Assembly (NCBI RefSeq): GCF_012932915.1
Contig: NZ_VCQU01000001.1
Coordinates: 186,001-250,000, forward strand
Length of the DNA stretch: 64,000 nucleotides
Origin: Antrihabitans stalactiti
GTDB lineage: Bacteria > Actinomycetota > Actinomycetes > Mycobacteriales > Mycobacteriaceae
Reading direction: 5' to 3'
A program made the position numbers and the translations under genes. Shown in pieces: positions 47,825 to 56,652 of the stretch. The notes under the pieces are model-generated. The model saw only the letters and a list, made by a program, of their open reading frames with translations. It did no database searches and was not told where the DNA came from. Within the stretch, counting starts at the first letter, position 1. The number at the start of each line of letters is the position of its first letter.

Positions 47825-48393
47825 CTGACCCGCGCCTCCTTTCGAACCTGAGCCACCTTGGCTTCGTAACGCTTCTTCTGTTCCAGCGCAGCAGCTTCCG
47901 CTTGCGCCATGCGCTCCAACATCGGGGCACGCCAGCAATGGCAGATCGCCAAGGCAAGTGCGTCCGCAGCGTCGGCAGGGGTTGGCTTGACCTGCAAACC
48001 AAGGATGCGAGTGACCATCGTCGTCACCTGGTTCTTGTCTGCGGCGCCGTTGCCGGTCACTGCTGACTTGACCTGGCTCGGCGTATGAAACGCGACTGGG
48101 ATCCCCCGCCGCGCAGCCGCCAGCGCAACCACACCGCCCGCTTGAGCAGTTCCCATCGCCGTGCGCACGTTGAGCTGGGAAAACACGCGCTCGATCGCGA
48201 CCGCGTTCGGCTTATGGGTGTCCATCCAATATTCCGCGGCATCGGCAATCATGAGCAACCGTTGCGCCAATTCCATGTCTGCCGGCGTGCGGACGACATC
48301 GACATCCAGCGCCGTGACCGTGCGGCCTTTGCCCGTCTCGATCAGGCTGAGCCCGCACCTCGTGAGCCCTGGGTCGACACCCATTACCCGCAC
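47821..48393 (-). CDS. ruvC: Crossover junction endodeoxyribonuclease RuvC
   Basis: Resolves Holliday junctions by paired nicking. The 190-residue protein has [18 protein letters not shown] (first catalytic Asp), [24 protein letters not shown] (Glu) and [15 protein letters not shown] (the last Asp pair). The GTG at 48391-48393 has AGGGGAG upstream, which decides against the earlier in-frame TTG. A LexA box lies 21 bp upstream, so ruvCAB is very likely SOS-induced. Confidence 0.97.
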   Translation of the reverse strand: MRVMGVDPGLTRCGLSLIETGKGRTVTALDVDVVRTPADMELAQRLLMIADAAEYWMDTHKPNAVAIERVFSQLNVRTAMGTAQAGGVVALAAARRGIPVAFHTPSQVKSAVTGNGAADKNQVTTMVTRILGLQVKPTPADAADALALAICHCWRAPMLERMAQAEAAALEQKKRYEAKVAQVRKEARVR

Positions 48394-48413
48394 GCGAACT
48401 CCCCTCAACCATT

Positions 48414-48429
48414 ACGAACAGCTGTTCGA
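48414..48429. promoter_or_regulatory. LexA (SOS) box upstream of ruvCAB
   Basis: ACGAAC-AGCT-GTTCGA matches the mycobacterial SOS consensus TCGAAC-N4-GTTCGA at all but the first base and has a perfect CGAACAGCTGTTCG palindrome core. It lies 21 bp before the ruvC start, as expected for an operon known to be LexA-controlled in M. tuberculosis. Confidence 0.85.
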
Positions 48430-48560
48430 GAGCTTAGCGGTCAGGGCCGACAAAATGCCGAAGCGACACGTCGGGCAACCGGCGCCTGTCGAGCGGTGTC
48501 ACGATTTTCCCGCGAGCGGTGTCTTGGAGCTGTCCGGATCGACAAGCGAAGGGGAACCCC

Positions 48561-49034
48561 ATGAAAGCCATCATCGTCTGCACGTCCGTATCGCACGGGA
48601 ACACGAGGCGCGTCGCCGACGTCATCGGCCGGGTACTCGATGCGCGAGTCGTCGACCCCGACGAGATCGACCCCGCAGATCTTGTCGGCTTCGACCTCGT
48701 CGGCTTCGGCTCAGGCGTCTTCAACATGGCGTTGCATCCCCGGTTGCGCGCCTTCGCCGATGCGCTGCCCCGAGAGCAACGGGGCAACGCATTCGTGTTC
48801 AACACGAGCGGATTTCCCGAACCACGATTCCGGCGCTACCTCCGCTCGTTCACCCGGCAACTCGAGACCAAGGGCTTCGACGTGCTCGACACCTTCTCGT
48901 GCCGCGGCTTCGACACCTGGTTTCCTTTGAAGGTCGTCGGGGGCATTCGGAAAGGACACCCGGATGCCGCCGACCTCGACGCAGCACGCACATTCGCTCA
49001 GAGCCTGCGCTCGCGGATCGGTGCCACTTCCTGA
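48561..49034 (+). CDS. Flavodoxin-like protein
   Basis: A 157-residue flavodoxin-fold protein. The N-terminal FMN phosphate loop reads VCTSVSHGNTRRVADVIG, then VVDPDEIDPADLVGFDLVGFGSGVFNMALHP, and FVFNTSGFPEPRFRR for the isoalloxazine region. This pattern resembles flavodoxin/NADPH-dependent oxidoreductase proteins that carry CxTGxxP or TSG loops. ATG 48561 is preceded by AAGGGGA. It is divergent from ruvC and followed by a strong hairpin. Its electron partner is not evident. Confidence 0.85.
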   Translation: MKAIIVCTSVSHGNTRRVADVIGRVLDARVVDPDEIDPADLVGFDLVGFGSGVFNMALHPRLRAFADALPREQRGNAFVFNTSGFPEPRFRRYLRSFTRQLETKGFDVLDTFSCRGFDTWFPLKVVGGIRKGHPDAADLDAARTFAQSLRSRIGATS

Positions 49035-49058
49035 GTGGCTCAACCCGCTGAACGCACG

Positions 49059-49096
49059 CAGGCTCTGCATCGGTTGGTGGTCCGATGCAGAGCCTG
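49059..49096. terminator. Perfect 15-bp hairpin, probable terminator
   Basis: CAGGCTCTGCATCGG at 49059-49073 and its exact complement CCGATGCAGAGCCTG at 49082-49096 enclose an 8-base loop. It sits between the convergent flavodoxin (+) and HNH protein (-) genes and can serve both. Confidence 0.8.
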
Positions 49097-49112
49097 TGGT
49101 TATGTAGTTGTG

Positions 49113-50405
49113 TTACGCCGCTTGCGGATTCGCGCGGCCGTGTGCCGCGATGGGTCTTCGCAACGGATCGATCCTGGCGGGTGGGATGAACCAGGGGTGC
49201 CGGTCTCGGCCCATCACGACCTCCCATTCACTGTGGTGGATCAGGCGGTGGTGGAACCGGCACAGCAGCACCAGGTTGTCCAGATCCGTTGGGCCGCCGT
49301 CGACCCAATGCTGAATATGGTGCGCGTCGCACCACGCCGCCGGGCGTCCGCAGCCCCGGAACGCGCACCCACCGTCGCGGGAGGCGAGAGCGCGGCGGAG
49401 TTTCCGGTTCGCCGTCCGCACACTGCGCCCCAGATTCAGCGGGGAGCCATTTTCATCCATCACGATCGGATGCACCACAGAATCGCAGGCAATTCGCCGC
49501 GCTCCTTCGATGCTCGTCGCACCCATCCACGGCATCCGCCCCACACCGGTCTTGCCGAACAAGTCGAAGAAATACGCATTGTCCGGCTCATCGGACACCG
49601 TCGCGGGTTCTTGACCAGCTAAATCATTGGCCTGGATGTGCAGATGCAGGTGTGGTCGTTCGCCACCGTCGTCGGGACTAGCGCCGGAGTCGAGGTAGCG
49701 ACGCAAAATCTCGGTGAACCCGTCCGCCCGCCGCTGCGCCGCGGTCCGGTCGTCCGGACCTGCCGCATCCGACGGTCGTGGTGTCGACAACGGTGACAAC
49801 GCCGCCAACAGCATTTCCCCGGTTTCGGCGTCGAAGTCCCCTTTGACCGCCATCCGCCCGTTGAGTGTGGTGGAGGCGTAGAACTCGTTGCGGTCGGTGT
49901 CCTCACTGGCCGGGGTGTCGTCGGCCTCGAACGTTTCCCGCAACCGCGAAATATGCACCCGCAACTCCCGCAGATCACCAGGTTTGGCGGCGTCGAGCAG
50001 AAACGCCCGCACCGAGTCCACCGCTTCCACCGGCATCCCGGGTGGCGGTTTTTCCAGGAACGCCACGATCAACCGCGCCGCGTCGGCGTTGATCAGCTTC
50101 GCCTGATACGCCGCGGCGATGTCGGGGTGGGCATCCAACGCGACCCCGAGTGTGAGGATCCGGTTCGACTCCCCGGGCGAGAGTGAGGTGCGGTTGGCCA
50201 ACCAGGTCGCCGTCGAGGTGGCTCCGAGCCCTCCGGGGACACCGTGTTTGTCGAGTTCGGCGACCAACGCGACCCGCATCGCTTCCAACGTGTGGATTGC
50301 TCCGGACAGTTCCGGGAGCACATCCATCAACTGGGTGGTGGTGTAGCGCCACGGTTCGACTGTGTCGAGCGTGTCGATCGCTTCGAGAACCTCCCCCAAC
50401 CCCAT
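49113..50405 (-). CDS. DUF222/HNH endonuclease protein (13E12 repeat family type)
   Basis: A 430-residue protein with the DUF222 domain (about residues 10-330, LSGAIHTLEAMRVALVAELDKHG, WLANRTSLSPGESNRIL) and a C-terminal HNH nuclease motif (CAFRGCGRPAAWCDAHHIQHWVDGG, LVLLCRFHHRLIHH; histidines and cysteines complete). The family occurs in many copies in mycolic-acid actinobacteria, and the M. tuberculosis 13E12 copies can be associated with phage integration and the SOS response. No SOS box is seen here. Intact, so possibly active. The function is unknown. Confidence 0.9.
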   Translation of the reverse strand: MGLGEVLEAIDTLDTVEPWRYTTTQLMDVLPELSGAIHTLEAMRVALVAELDKHGVPGGLGATSTATWLANRTSLSPGESNRILTLGVALDAHPDIAAAYQAKLINADAARLIVAFLEKPPPGMPVEAVDSVRAFLLDAAKPGDLRELRVHISRLRETFEADDTPASEDTDRNEFYASTTLNGRMAVKGDFDAETGEMLLAALSPLSTPRPSDAAGPDDRTAAQRRADGFTEILRRYLDSGASPDDGGERPHLHLHIQANDLAGQEPATVSDEPDNAYFFDLFGKTGVGRMPWMGATSIEGARRIACDSVVHPIVMDENGSPLNLGRSVRTANRKLRRALASRDGGCAFRGCGRPAAWCDAHHIQHWVDGGPTDLDNLVLLCRFHHRLIHHSEWEVVMGRDRHPWFIPPARIDPLRRPIAAHGRANPQAA

Positions 50406-50481
50406 GCTCTTATTTTACGTAGCACGTATGTGCGAGTCAAGGGTTATTTGTGCAGCTAGATACGGGTATCGACCCCACTCC

Positions 50482-50529
50482 AACTGTGCGTGAGTTTGGC
50501 CCCTGGAGGGGTAAAACTCACGCACAGTT
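50482..50529. terminator. 48-bp palindrome with GTGAGT arm
   Basis: AACTGTGCGTGAGTTT at 50482-50497 is exactly complementary to 50514-50529. An inner CCCCT/AGGGG pair (50500-50511) extends the stem to about 21 bp. The same GTGCGYGAGT arm occurs in the palindrome at 8211. Terminator function for the HNH or yebC transcript is possible. Confidence 0.65.
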
Positions 50530-50542
50530 ACGAGACTTGCCA

Positions 50543-50596
50543 GCCGAGTGTGCCGTCAGTGCTCAAAGCAGGGCCGGATTTCCGCAGTGAAAGCAC
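50543..50596. repeat. 54-bp direct repeat, left copy
   Basis: Matches 50764-50817 at 45 of 54 positions. It begins GCCGAGTGTGCCG and ends GCAC. The inner dyad is weaker than in the right copy. Confidence 0.7.
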
Positions 50597-50613
50597 ATTC
50601 GGCCGCCCGCGCC

Positions 50614-50669
50614 GAGCGCATAGAAATGGCGGCAAATCCTTGCCGCCGAGCGACCATTCCTATGCGCTC
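50614..50669. repeat. Nested inverted repeat between the 54-bp repeats
   Basis: Outer arms GAGCGCATAG (50614-50623) and CTATGCGCTC (50660-50669). Inner arms GGCGGCAA (50628-50635) and TTGCCGCC (50640-50647), all perfect. Confidence 0.7.
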
Positions 50670-50706
50670 GATGCGCGACGGCCGGTAGGACCCGGTGCCA
50701 CGGTAG

Positions 50707-50744
50707 GCGGCTGTTCGCGCCGAGTGCCTCCGCGAAACAGCCGC
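50707..50744. repeat. Inverted repeat between the 54-bp repeats
   Basis: GCGGCTGTT at 50707-50715 and AACAGCCGC at 50736-50744, extended inwards by CGCG (50716-50719)/CGCG (50731-50734) with one bulged A. Confidence 0.65.
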
Positions 50745-50763
50745 ATCCCCACCCGAAACTCGC

Positions 50764-50817
50764 GGCGAGTGTGCCGCCAGTGCTCAAATCAGTGCCCGAT
50801 TTCGGCACTGATTGCAC
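50764..50817. repeat. 54-bp direct repeat, right copy
   Basis: Matches 50543-50596 at 45 of 54 positions. It contains the strong dyad AATCAGTGCC...GGCACTGATT around CGATTTC. Confidence 0.7.
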
Positions 50818-50828
50818 CTTCGATGGGG

Positions 50829-51581
<753 letters not shown>

Positions 51582-51629
51582 GCGTTACGTCCTCACAGAA
51601 TCGATTCCCCGGCTGACAACTACTCCACT

Positions 51630-52250
51630 TTACCCGCCGAGTTTTTTCACGATGCCAGTGAACAGCTCATGCACCCGTAGATCGCCGGTCACCTCGGGGT
51701 GAAACGACGTCGCGACGACCGACCCTTGCCGTACGGCGACGATGCGTCCCGCCGCCGGACCGTGCGGCACCCGAGCCAACACCTCGACGTCGTCGCCCGC
51801 GCGCTCGACCCACGGCGCGCGGATGAACACCGCACGCATCGGACCGCCGGACACGCCAGCGAAGTCGAGGTCGGTTTCGAACGAATCGACCTGCCGTCCG
51901 AATGCGTTGCGGCGCACGGTCATATCGATGGCATTCAGATGCTCGGCGTCGGGACGCGTATCCAGGACCTCGGACGCGAGCATGATCATCCCCGCGCACG
52001 AACCGAAAGCGGGCAGCCCGTCGCGCAACTTCTTCCGCAGCGGCTCCAGCAGGTCGAACACGGTCAGCAGACGGCTGATCGTGGTCGATTCCCCGCCGGG
52101 GATGACCAAGCCATCGATGTTGTCGAATTCCGAAACCCTGCGCACACCGACCGGTCGAGCCCCACATTCGGCGAGTGCGGCGAAATGTTCGCGTACATCA
52201 CCCTGCAGTGCGAGGACCCCGATAGTCGGCTGATTCACGTGGCCGAGCAT
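51630..52250 (-). CDS. pdxT: Pyridoxal 5'-phosphate synthase glutaminase subunit PdxT
   Basis: Glutamine amidotransferase that supplies ammonia to PdxS for pyridoxal phosphate synthesis. The 206-residue class I glutaminase shows [34 protein letters not shown], the nucleophile [11 protein letters not shown] and the catalytic pair [14 protein letters not shown] four codons further is a possible alternative start. Its partner pdxS is 4.4 kb away instead of near by, separated by an accessory cassette and tesB. Confidence 0.96.
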   Translation of the reverse strand: MLGHVNQPTIGVLALQGDVREHFAALAECGARPVGVRRVSEFDNIDGLVIPGGESTTISRLLTVFDLLEPLRKKLRDGLPAFGSCAGMIMLASEVLDTRPDAEHLNAIDMTVRRNAFGRQVDSFETDLDFAGVSGGPMRAVFIRAPWVERAGDDVEVLARVPHGPAAGRIVAVRQGSVVATSFHPEVTGDLRVHELFTGIVKKLGG

Positions 52251-52258
52251 ACGAGAGG

Positions 52259-53053
52259 TCAGTGGTCTGCCAAGAATCGCCGGACCGCGTCGTTGAAAGC
52301 ATCGGGCGCCTCCATATTGGCTCCATGCCCGACACCAGGCAGCACGACCAGCCGCGATCCCGTGATCGCCACGTGCAAATCCTCCGCCACTGCCAATGGC
52401 GAGCGCTGGTCGAGTTCGCCGTACAGCAGGAGCGTCGGCACCTCGATCAACGGGAGCACGTCCCGAAGGTCACAAAAAGCAAAGGCACGCAACTGCTCGC
52501 GGGTGCCCGACGCCCGCACGCCGGCCATGATCCCCATGGCTTCGTCCACCACGGAGTCCGAAACCTCCGCCGAATACACCGTCGACAAGAAATCTCTCCC
52601 CCACTCCGCAGGAGGAACTTCGAGAGCTGCCACGACAGAGTCCACCCGCGCCTGTACCTCGCCGGGCGGCAGCGAGCCGCCCCACCCCGCGTATGCGGAC
52701 GCCAAGATCAGCGTCCGCGGCAACTGTGCGAAGTAGCGATAGAGCACGAGCGCGTACATCGACCCGAACGAAAGCCCGAGCACATGCGGCCGCTCCAGCC
52801 CAAGTTCCGCGATGCCACCCGCGAGCACCGTCGCATAATCTCGCAAGCCGAATCCAGCTGGCGGGTCGGAGGATTCGCCGCTGCCGAGGCAATCCCACGC
52901 GACGACGTCGTAGGAGTCCGACAGTCCTTCGAGCTGGTTGCGCATCTCCCGACCATCGCTGAACCCGCCGTGCAGCAGGACCAGAGGCTCGCCATCGCCG
53001 CATCGTCGATAGGCGAGCCGCAGTCCTTCCACCTCGACGAACGACGGCTTCAT
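52259..53053 (-). CDS. Alpha/beta hydrolase
   Basis: A 264-residue alpha/beta-fold hydrolase. Oxyanion segment [14 protein letters not shown], then [18 protein letters not shown], nucleophile elbow [11 protein letters not shown], acid [11 protein letters not shown] and catalytic histidine [15 protein letters not shown]. This resembles proline-iminopeptidase/haloalkane-dehalogenase-like esterases; the substrate is unknown. The start ATG 53053 leaves room for the operator at 53081-53113 and has a G-rich upstream site. It is divergent from the AGPS-like gene and lies 8 bp upstream of pdxT on the same strand. Confidence 0.9.
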   Translation of the reverse strand: MKPSFVEVEGLRLAYRRCGDGEPLVLLHGGFSDGREMRNQLEGLSDSYDVVAWDCLGSGESSDPPAGFGLRDYATVLAGGIAELGLERPHVLGLSFGSMYALVLYRYFAQLPRTLILASAYAGWGGSLPPGEVQARVDSVVAALEVPPAEWGRDFLSTVYSAEVSDSVVDEAMGIMAGVRASGTREQLRAFAFCDLRDVLPLIEVPTLLLYGELDQRSPLAVAEDLHVAITGSRLVVLPGVGHGANMEAPDAFNDAVRRFLADH

Positions 53054-53080
53054 CCGCCCCATTCTGCCACTCCGAATCGG

Positions 53081-53113
53081 ATTGACCATGTGGTAAGTTA
53101 CCCAATAGTCAAT
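53081..53113. promoter_or_regulatory. 33-bp palindrome between divergent genes, candidate operator
   Basis: Centred on base 53097: ATTGACCATGTGGTAA on the left and TTACCCAATAGTCAAT on the right agree at 13 of 16 paired positions, with a perfect core GGTAAGTTACC (53092-53102). The TTGACC at 53082 may double as a -35 element. The TetR protein encoded at 55196 is the likely ligand-controlled regulator. Confidence 0.6.
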
Positions 53114-53130
53114 TCAACGAAGGAGTGCCG

Positions 53131-54678
53131 ATGACGCGATCATGGTGGGGTTGGGGCAACGTCGAAAACGCCGTGACCGGCGACGAACGAGCCGCCCTGA
53201 CCAAGCGCATCGGCACATTGATGCCCAGTGCGGACCTGACGGTGCACGAACCTCCGGAGGTCAGCGACCTCGACCTGCCGGACCCGCGCGTCACTCCCCC
53301 GCAGGCGCTGGCGGACCTGTGCTCTGCCGATCGCACCGACCGCGCCGCCCATGCGCACGGAAAGGCGTTTCGGGATGTGGTGCGAAACCTGCTCGGTGAG
53401 GTTCGGAATCCGCCCGATCTCGTCGTCCACCCGCGAACCGAAGCCGACGTCGTCGACGTCCTCGACTGGGCCACCAAAGCAAACATCGCGGTCATCCCCT
53501 TCGGCGGCGGCTCCTCCGTCGTCGGCGGTATCGAACCGAGGTTCGATGGTCCGGCGGTCAGCCTGGACCTCGGCAAGCTCGACCAAGTACTGGAGATCGA
53601 CCGAACCAGCCGCGCGGCACGCATCCAGGCCGGCGTCCTCGGTCCGGCGCTGGAAGACCAACTGCGCGAACATGATCTGACGTTGCGCCACTTCCCGCAA
53701 TCGTTCGAGTTCTCTTCACTCGGCGGGTGGCTCGCCACCAGAGCCGGCGGGCATTTCGCCACGCTGTACACCCACATCGACGACCTGGTCGAGTCGATGC
53801 GTGTTGTCACGCCGTCGGGAATCAGCGAGTCGCGACGACTGCCCGGGTCCGGCGCAGGCCCGTCGCCCGACCGGATGTTCCTCGGCTCCGAGGGCACGCT
53901 CGGCGTCATCACGCAAGCGTGGATGCGGTTGCAGGACCGCCCGAAGTGGCGCGCGAACGCATCCGTTCATTTCGACGACTACGCCGCCGCAGTCAACTGC
54001 ACGCGCGCAATCGCACAGTCCGGGCTGTATCCGACGAACTGCCGGCTGCTGGACCCCGTCGAAGCATTCATCAACGCTGGAACATCCTCGGCCGGTGGCG
54101 TTCTCGTCCTCGCCTTTGAATCGGCGGACCATCCGGTCGACGCCTGGCTCGCGCGAGCGCTCGAGTTGTGCCGCGATCACAGCGGAGCCGTCCAAGAGCA
54201 GACGAAAGCGTCGGAGAACTGGCGATCGTCGTTCCTGCGGATGCCCTACCAGCGGGATGCGCTGGCAACCCAGTCGATGATCGCCGAGACCTTCGAAACC
54301 GCTTGCACCTGGAATAGATTCGACGAATTGAAGGCAGCCGTCACCGCCGCAGCCAACGATGCGATGCGGACCGTAGGGGTCACCGGTGTCGTCACGTGCC
54401 GGTTCACCCACGTCTACCCGGACGGTCCGGCGCCGTATTTCGGCATCTACGCCGCCGGTCGCTGGGGCGCCACGCTGAGCCAGTGGGACGACATCAAAGT
54501 CGCGGTGTCGGAGGCGTTGGCGAACGCAGGCGGAACGATCACCCACCACCATGCGGTCGGTCGAGATCATCGGCCGTGGTACGACAGACAACGGCCCGAT
54601 CCGTTCGCGGCCGCACTGCGTGCCGCCAAGTCGGCGCTCGACCCCGCAGGCATCCTCAACCCTGGAGTACTCCTATGA
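53131..54678 (+). CDS. FAD-binding oxidase, alkyldihydroxyacetonephosphate synthase-like
   Basis: A 515-residue FAD-linked enzyme of the AGPS/vanillyl-alcohol-oxidase fold. PP-loop: VVHPRTEADVVDVLDWA, IPFGGGSSVVGGIEPR; then QSFEFSSLGGWLATRAGGHFATLYTHIDDLV and FLGSEGTLGVITQAWMRL; C-terminal HHHAVGRDHRPWY and ALDPAGILNPG. In eukaryotes AGPS makes ether-linked lipid precursors; most actinobacterial homologues are uncharacterised. ATG 53131 is chosen since AAGGAG ends 6 bases upstream. The stop overlaps the next ATG (ATGA). Confidence 0.9.
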   Translation: MTRSWWGWGNVENAVTGDERAALTKRIGTLMPSADLTVHEPPEVSDLDLPDPRVTPPQALADLCSADRTDRAAHAHGKAFRDVVRNLLGEVRNPPDLVVHPRTEADVVDVLDWATKANIAVIPFGGGSSVVGGIEPRFDGPAVSLDLGKLDQVLEIDRTSRAARIQAGVLGPALEDQLREHDLTLRHFPQSFEFSSLGGWLATRAGGHFATLYTHIDDLVESMRVVTPSGISESRRLPGSGAGPSPDRMFLGSEGTLGVITQAWMRLQDRPKWRANASVHFDDYAAAVNCTRAIAQSGLYPTNCRLLDPVEAFINAGTSSAGGVLVLAFESADHPVDAWLARALELCRDHSGAVQEQTKASENWRSSFLRMPYQRDALATQSMIAETFETACTWNRFDELKAAVTAAANDAMRTVGVTGVVTCRFTHVYPDGPAPYFGIYAAGRWGATLSQWDDIKVAVSEALANAGGTITHHHAVGRDHRPWYDRQRPDPFAAALRAAKSALDPAGILNPGVLL

Positions 54679-55190
54679 AAATGCAGCTCGGCGACCACGC
54701 TCCCGACGTCCACGAGTCCGCGTGGATTGCCGCGAACGCCACCGTGATCGGTCAGGTGACTCTCGGTAGTGACGTCAGCATTTGGTACAACGCCGTCCTG
54801 CGCGGCGACTGCGAGACGATCGCGATCGGGGCAGGCACGAACATCCAGGATGGCTGCGTGCTGCATTCCGACCCCGGTTTCCCGTTGACGGTCGGGTCCG
54901 GAGTGTCGGTCGGACACAACGCAATTCTGCATGGTTGCACCGTCGGCGACGACGTCCTGGTCGGTATGGGCGCGACCGTGCTCAACGGCGCATCGATCGG
55001 TGCGGGATCACTCATCGCAGCCAACGCGCTGATTCCGGAGGGCATGCAGGTGCCGCCGGGGTCGCTGGTCGCCGGAGTCCCCGGCAAGGTGCGCCGCGAA
55101 CTCGGCCAGGCCGAGCTCGACCGCATCAAGCTCAACAGTGCCGTCTACCAGCACCTGAGCGCGCAGCACGTGGACGCGAAAGAGATCTGA
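54675..55190 (+). CDS. Gamma carbonic anhydrase-like hexapeptide protein
   Basis: A 171-residue left-handed beta-helix protein with hexapeptide repeats (IAANATVIGQVTLGSDVSIWYNAVLRGD, IGAGTNIQDGCVLHSDP, VGSGVSVGHNAILHGC). The three zinc-ligand histidines are present: HSD, GHNAILHGC. Catalytic function as carbonic anhydrase is common but not universal in this family; maturation or acyl-carrier roles exist. ATG 54675 overlaps the preceding stop. It belongs to the AGPS-like/gamma-CA/TetR operon. Confidence 0.9.
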   Translation: MKMQLGDHAPDVHESAWIAANATVIGQVTLGSDVSIWYNAVLRGDCETIAIGAGTNIQDGCVLHSDPGFPLTVGSGVSVGHNAILHGCTVGDDVLVGMGATVLNGASIGAGSLIAANALIPEGMQVPPGSLVAGVPGKVRRELGQAELDRIKLNSAVYQHLSAQHVDAKEI

Positions 55191-55195
55191 CGGCG

Positions 55196-55813
55196 ATGGC
55201 TGGTCACGTCGGCACGAAGGGAGTTCCCCGCGCAGATCGCGAGGAACAGATTCTCGATATCGCGGGCGAGGAATTCGGTACGCGCGGCTACGGCGCCGCA
55301 TCGATCGCCGAGATCGCGAAACGTGCCGACGTGTCGAAGCCGTTGATCTACAGCTACTTCGGCTCACGTGACCAGCTCCACGAAGCATGCGTGCGCCGCG
55401 CCGGTGACCCGCTTGTCGCGGCCGTCGCCGCCGCACAAATCGACGGACCCGCCCACCTCCGTGCAGCGCGAACGTTGCGGGCGATCTTCGGCGTGCTCGA
55501 ACAGCGACGATACGGCTGGGCTGTTCTCTACGATCCGACGTTGCCCGGCGACGCGCCCGCCGGCGTCCTTGCCCACTCCTACCGCAAAGCCCTCAATGAA
55601 ATGGGCGCCGACGGCGCGGCCGGAGTGCTGGCCGCCGCAGGCAACACCGACGCTGACGACCGCTCGTTGTTGACCCGAATCTGGTTCGGCACCGTGACCG
55701 CAGCAGTCCAATGGTGGAACGACCACCCCGACACGTCCGCCGACGACATTGCCGCCCGATGCGACCGAATCTTCGCGCTGCTGGCGCCTACTGCTCGCGC
55801 AAAGTCCGGGTAA
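55196..55813 (+). CDS. TetR/AcrR family transcriptional regulator
   Basis: A 205-residue TetR protein. HTH domain: RADREEQILDIAGEEFGTRGYGAASIAEIAKRADVSKPLIYSYFGSRDQLHEAC. The C-terminal domain (RIWFGTVTAAVQWWNDHP) is common in TetR proteins of this type. The ATG lies 5 bp after the gamma-CA stop, so it is the last gene of its operon. It may bind the palindrome at 53081-53113. Its end overlaps tesB by 26 bases. Confidence 0.92.
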   Translation: MAGHVGTKGVPRADREEQILDIAGEEFGTRGYGAASIAEIAKRADVSKPLIYSYFGSRDQLHEACVRRAGDPLVAAVAAAQIDGPAHLRAARTLRAIFGVLEQRRYGWAVLYDPTLPGDAPAGVLAHSYRKALNEMGADGAAGVLAAAGNTDADDRSLLTRIWFGTVTAAVQWWNDHPDTSADDIAARCDRIFALLAPTARAKSG

Positions 55814-56609
55814 GCCCTTCCTGCACAACGGCAGCCACGAGATGGCCCGCGTGATCGAAGATCCGCCCCTGCGTGAGCGCTCGTCCGAATGCCGCCGACG
55901 GCGACGTCTGGTCGTAGAGCAACCACTCGTCGGCGCGGAACGGTCGCAGGAACCACAGCGCGTGGTCGAGCGATGCGTTCATCGTCGGCTCGTCGGGATG
56001 AATCACCTTCGCCGAACCGAGCAGCGTCATGTCGCTCATGTAGGCGAGAGTGCAAACGTGGAAGAGCGGATTGTCCGGCAGAGCGTTCTTGTACCTGAAC
56101 CACACCTGCTGCTGCGACGCCGAGCCCGGTTTGCGAACGACCTGATCGTCCGGCAGCACCCGGATATCCCAGTGTTCCCATTCCCGCAGCAACCAGATTC
56201 GCTCGGGGCTCATGGCCTCGCTGGGATCCGGCAAGTCCTCCGGACGAGGCACATCGGGCATCTGATCCTGATGCTCGATGCCCTCCTCGGCAATCTGGAA
56301 CGACGCCGACATCGTGAAGATCGCTTTGCCGTCCTGAATGCCCGACACCCGTCGCGTGCAGAACGACCGGCCGTCTCGTACTCGGTCGACGAGATAGATC
56401 GTCGGCTTGACCGGATTGCCCGGCCGCAGGAAGTAGCCGTGCAGCGAATGCACCTGATAAACGGGATCGACGGTACGCACCGCAGCAACCAATGCCTGCC
56501 CGGCGACCTGCCCGCCGAACGTGCGGATCAACTGCGTCTCGGTCGAGCTGCCACGGAAGATGTCCCGCTCCAGCTGCTCGATCTCGAGCGCTTCCTCGAT
56601 TGTCGCCAT
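55788..56609 (-). CDS. tesB: Acyl-CoA thioesterase II
   Basis: Double-hotdog thioesterase, 273 residues. N-terminal ALEIEQLERDIFRGSST, TFGGQVAGQALVAAVRTVD, QVHSLHGYFLRPGNPVKPTIYLVDRVRDGRSF, and C-terminal ASLDHALWFLRPFRADEWLLYDQTSPSA, with FDHAGHLVAAVVQEGL at the end. It matches the TesB family and M. tuberculosis TesB2 in its position between pdxT and pdxS. ATG 56609 gives the typical short N-terminus. Confidence 0.95.
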   Translation of the reverse strand: MATIEEALEIEQLERDIFRGSSTETQLIRTFGGQVAGQALVAAVRTVDPVYQVHSLHGYFLRPGNPVKPTIYLVDRVRDGRSFCTRRVSGIQDGKAIFTMSASFQIAEEGIEHQDQMPDVPRPEDLPDPSEAMSPERIWLLREWEHWDIRVLPDDQVVRKPGSASQQQVWFRYKNALPDNPLFHVCTLAYMSDMTLLGSAKVIHPDEPTMNASLDHALWFLRPFRADEWLLYDQTSPSAAFGRALTQGRIFDHAGHLVAAVVQEGLTRTLREQ

Positions 56610-56652
56610 CTGCGCCTGTCCCCTTTCGCTGGGGCTCAGGCTATCGGCTGAC

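Larger units (their letters stand above)
50406..50828. other. Gene-free interval with palindromes and direct repeats
   Basis: 423 bp between the HNH gene and yebC without a plausible gene on either strand. It holds a 48-bp palindrome (50482-50529), two 54-bp direct repeats (50543 and 50764) and three nested hairpins between them. The translations of the frames here are not protein-like. Confidence 0.7.

Noticed and set aside
48487-48514. TGTCGA at 48487 upstream of the flavodoxin gene as a fourth ECF42 promoter
   Set aside because: No CGAC or CGTC occurs at 16-18 bases; the sequence there is CCGCG. It fails the pattern seen at the other three sites.
50406-50481. LexA box upstream of the HNH/DUF222 gene, as known for some 13E12 proteins
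   Set aside because: The upstream sequence has no GAAC-N4-GTTC core.
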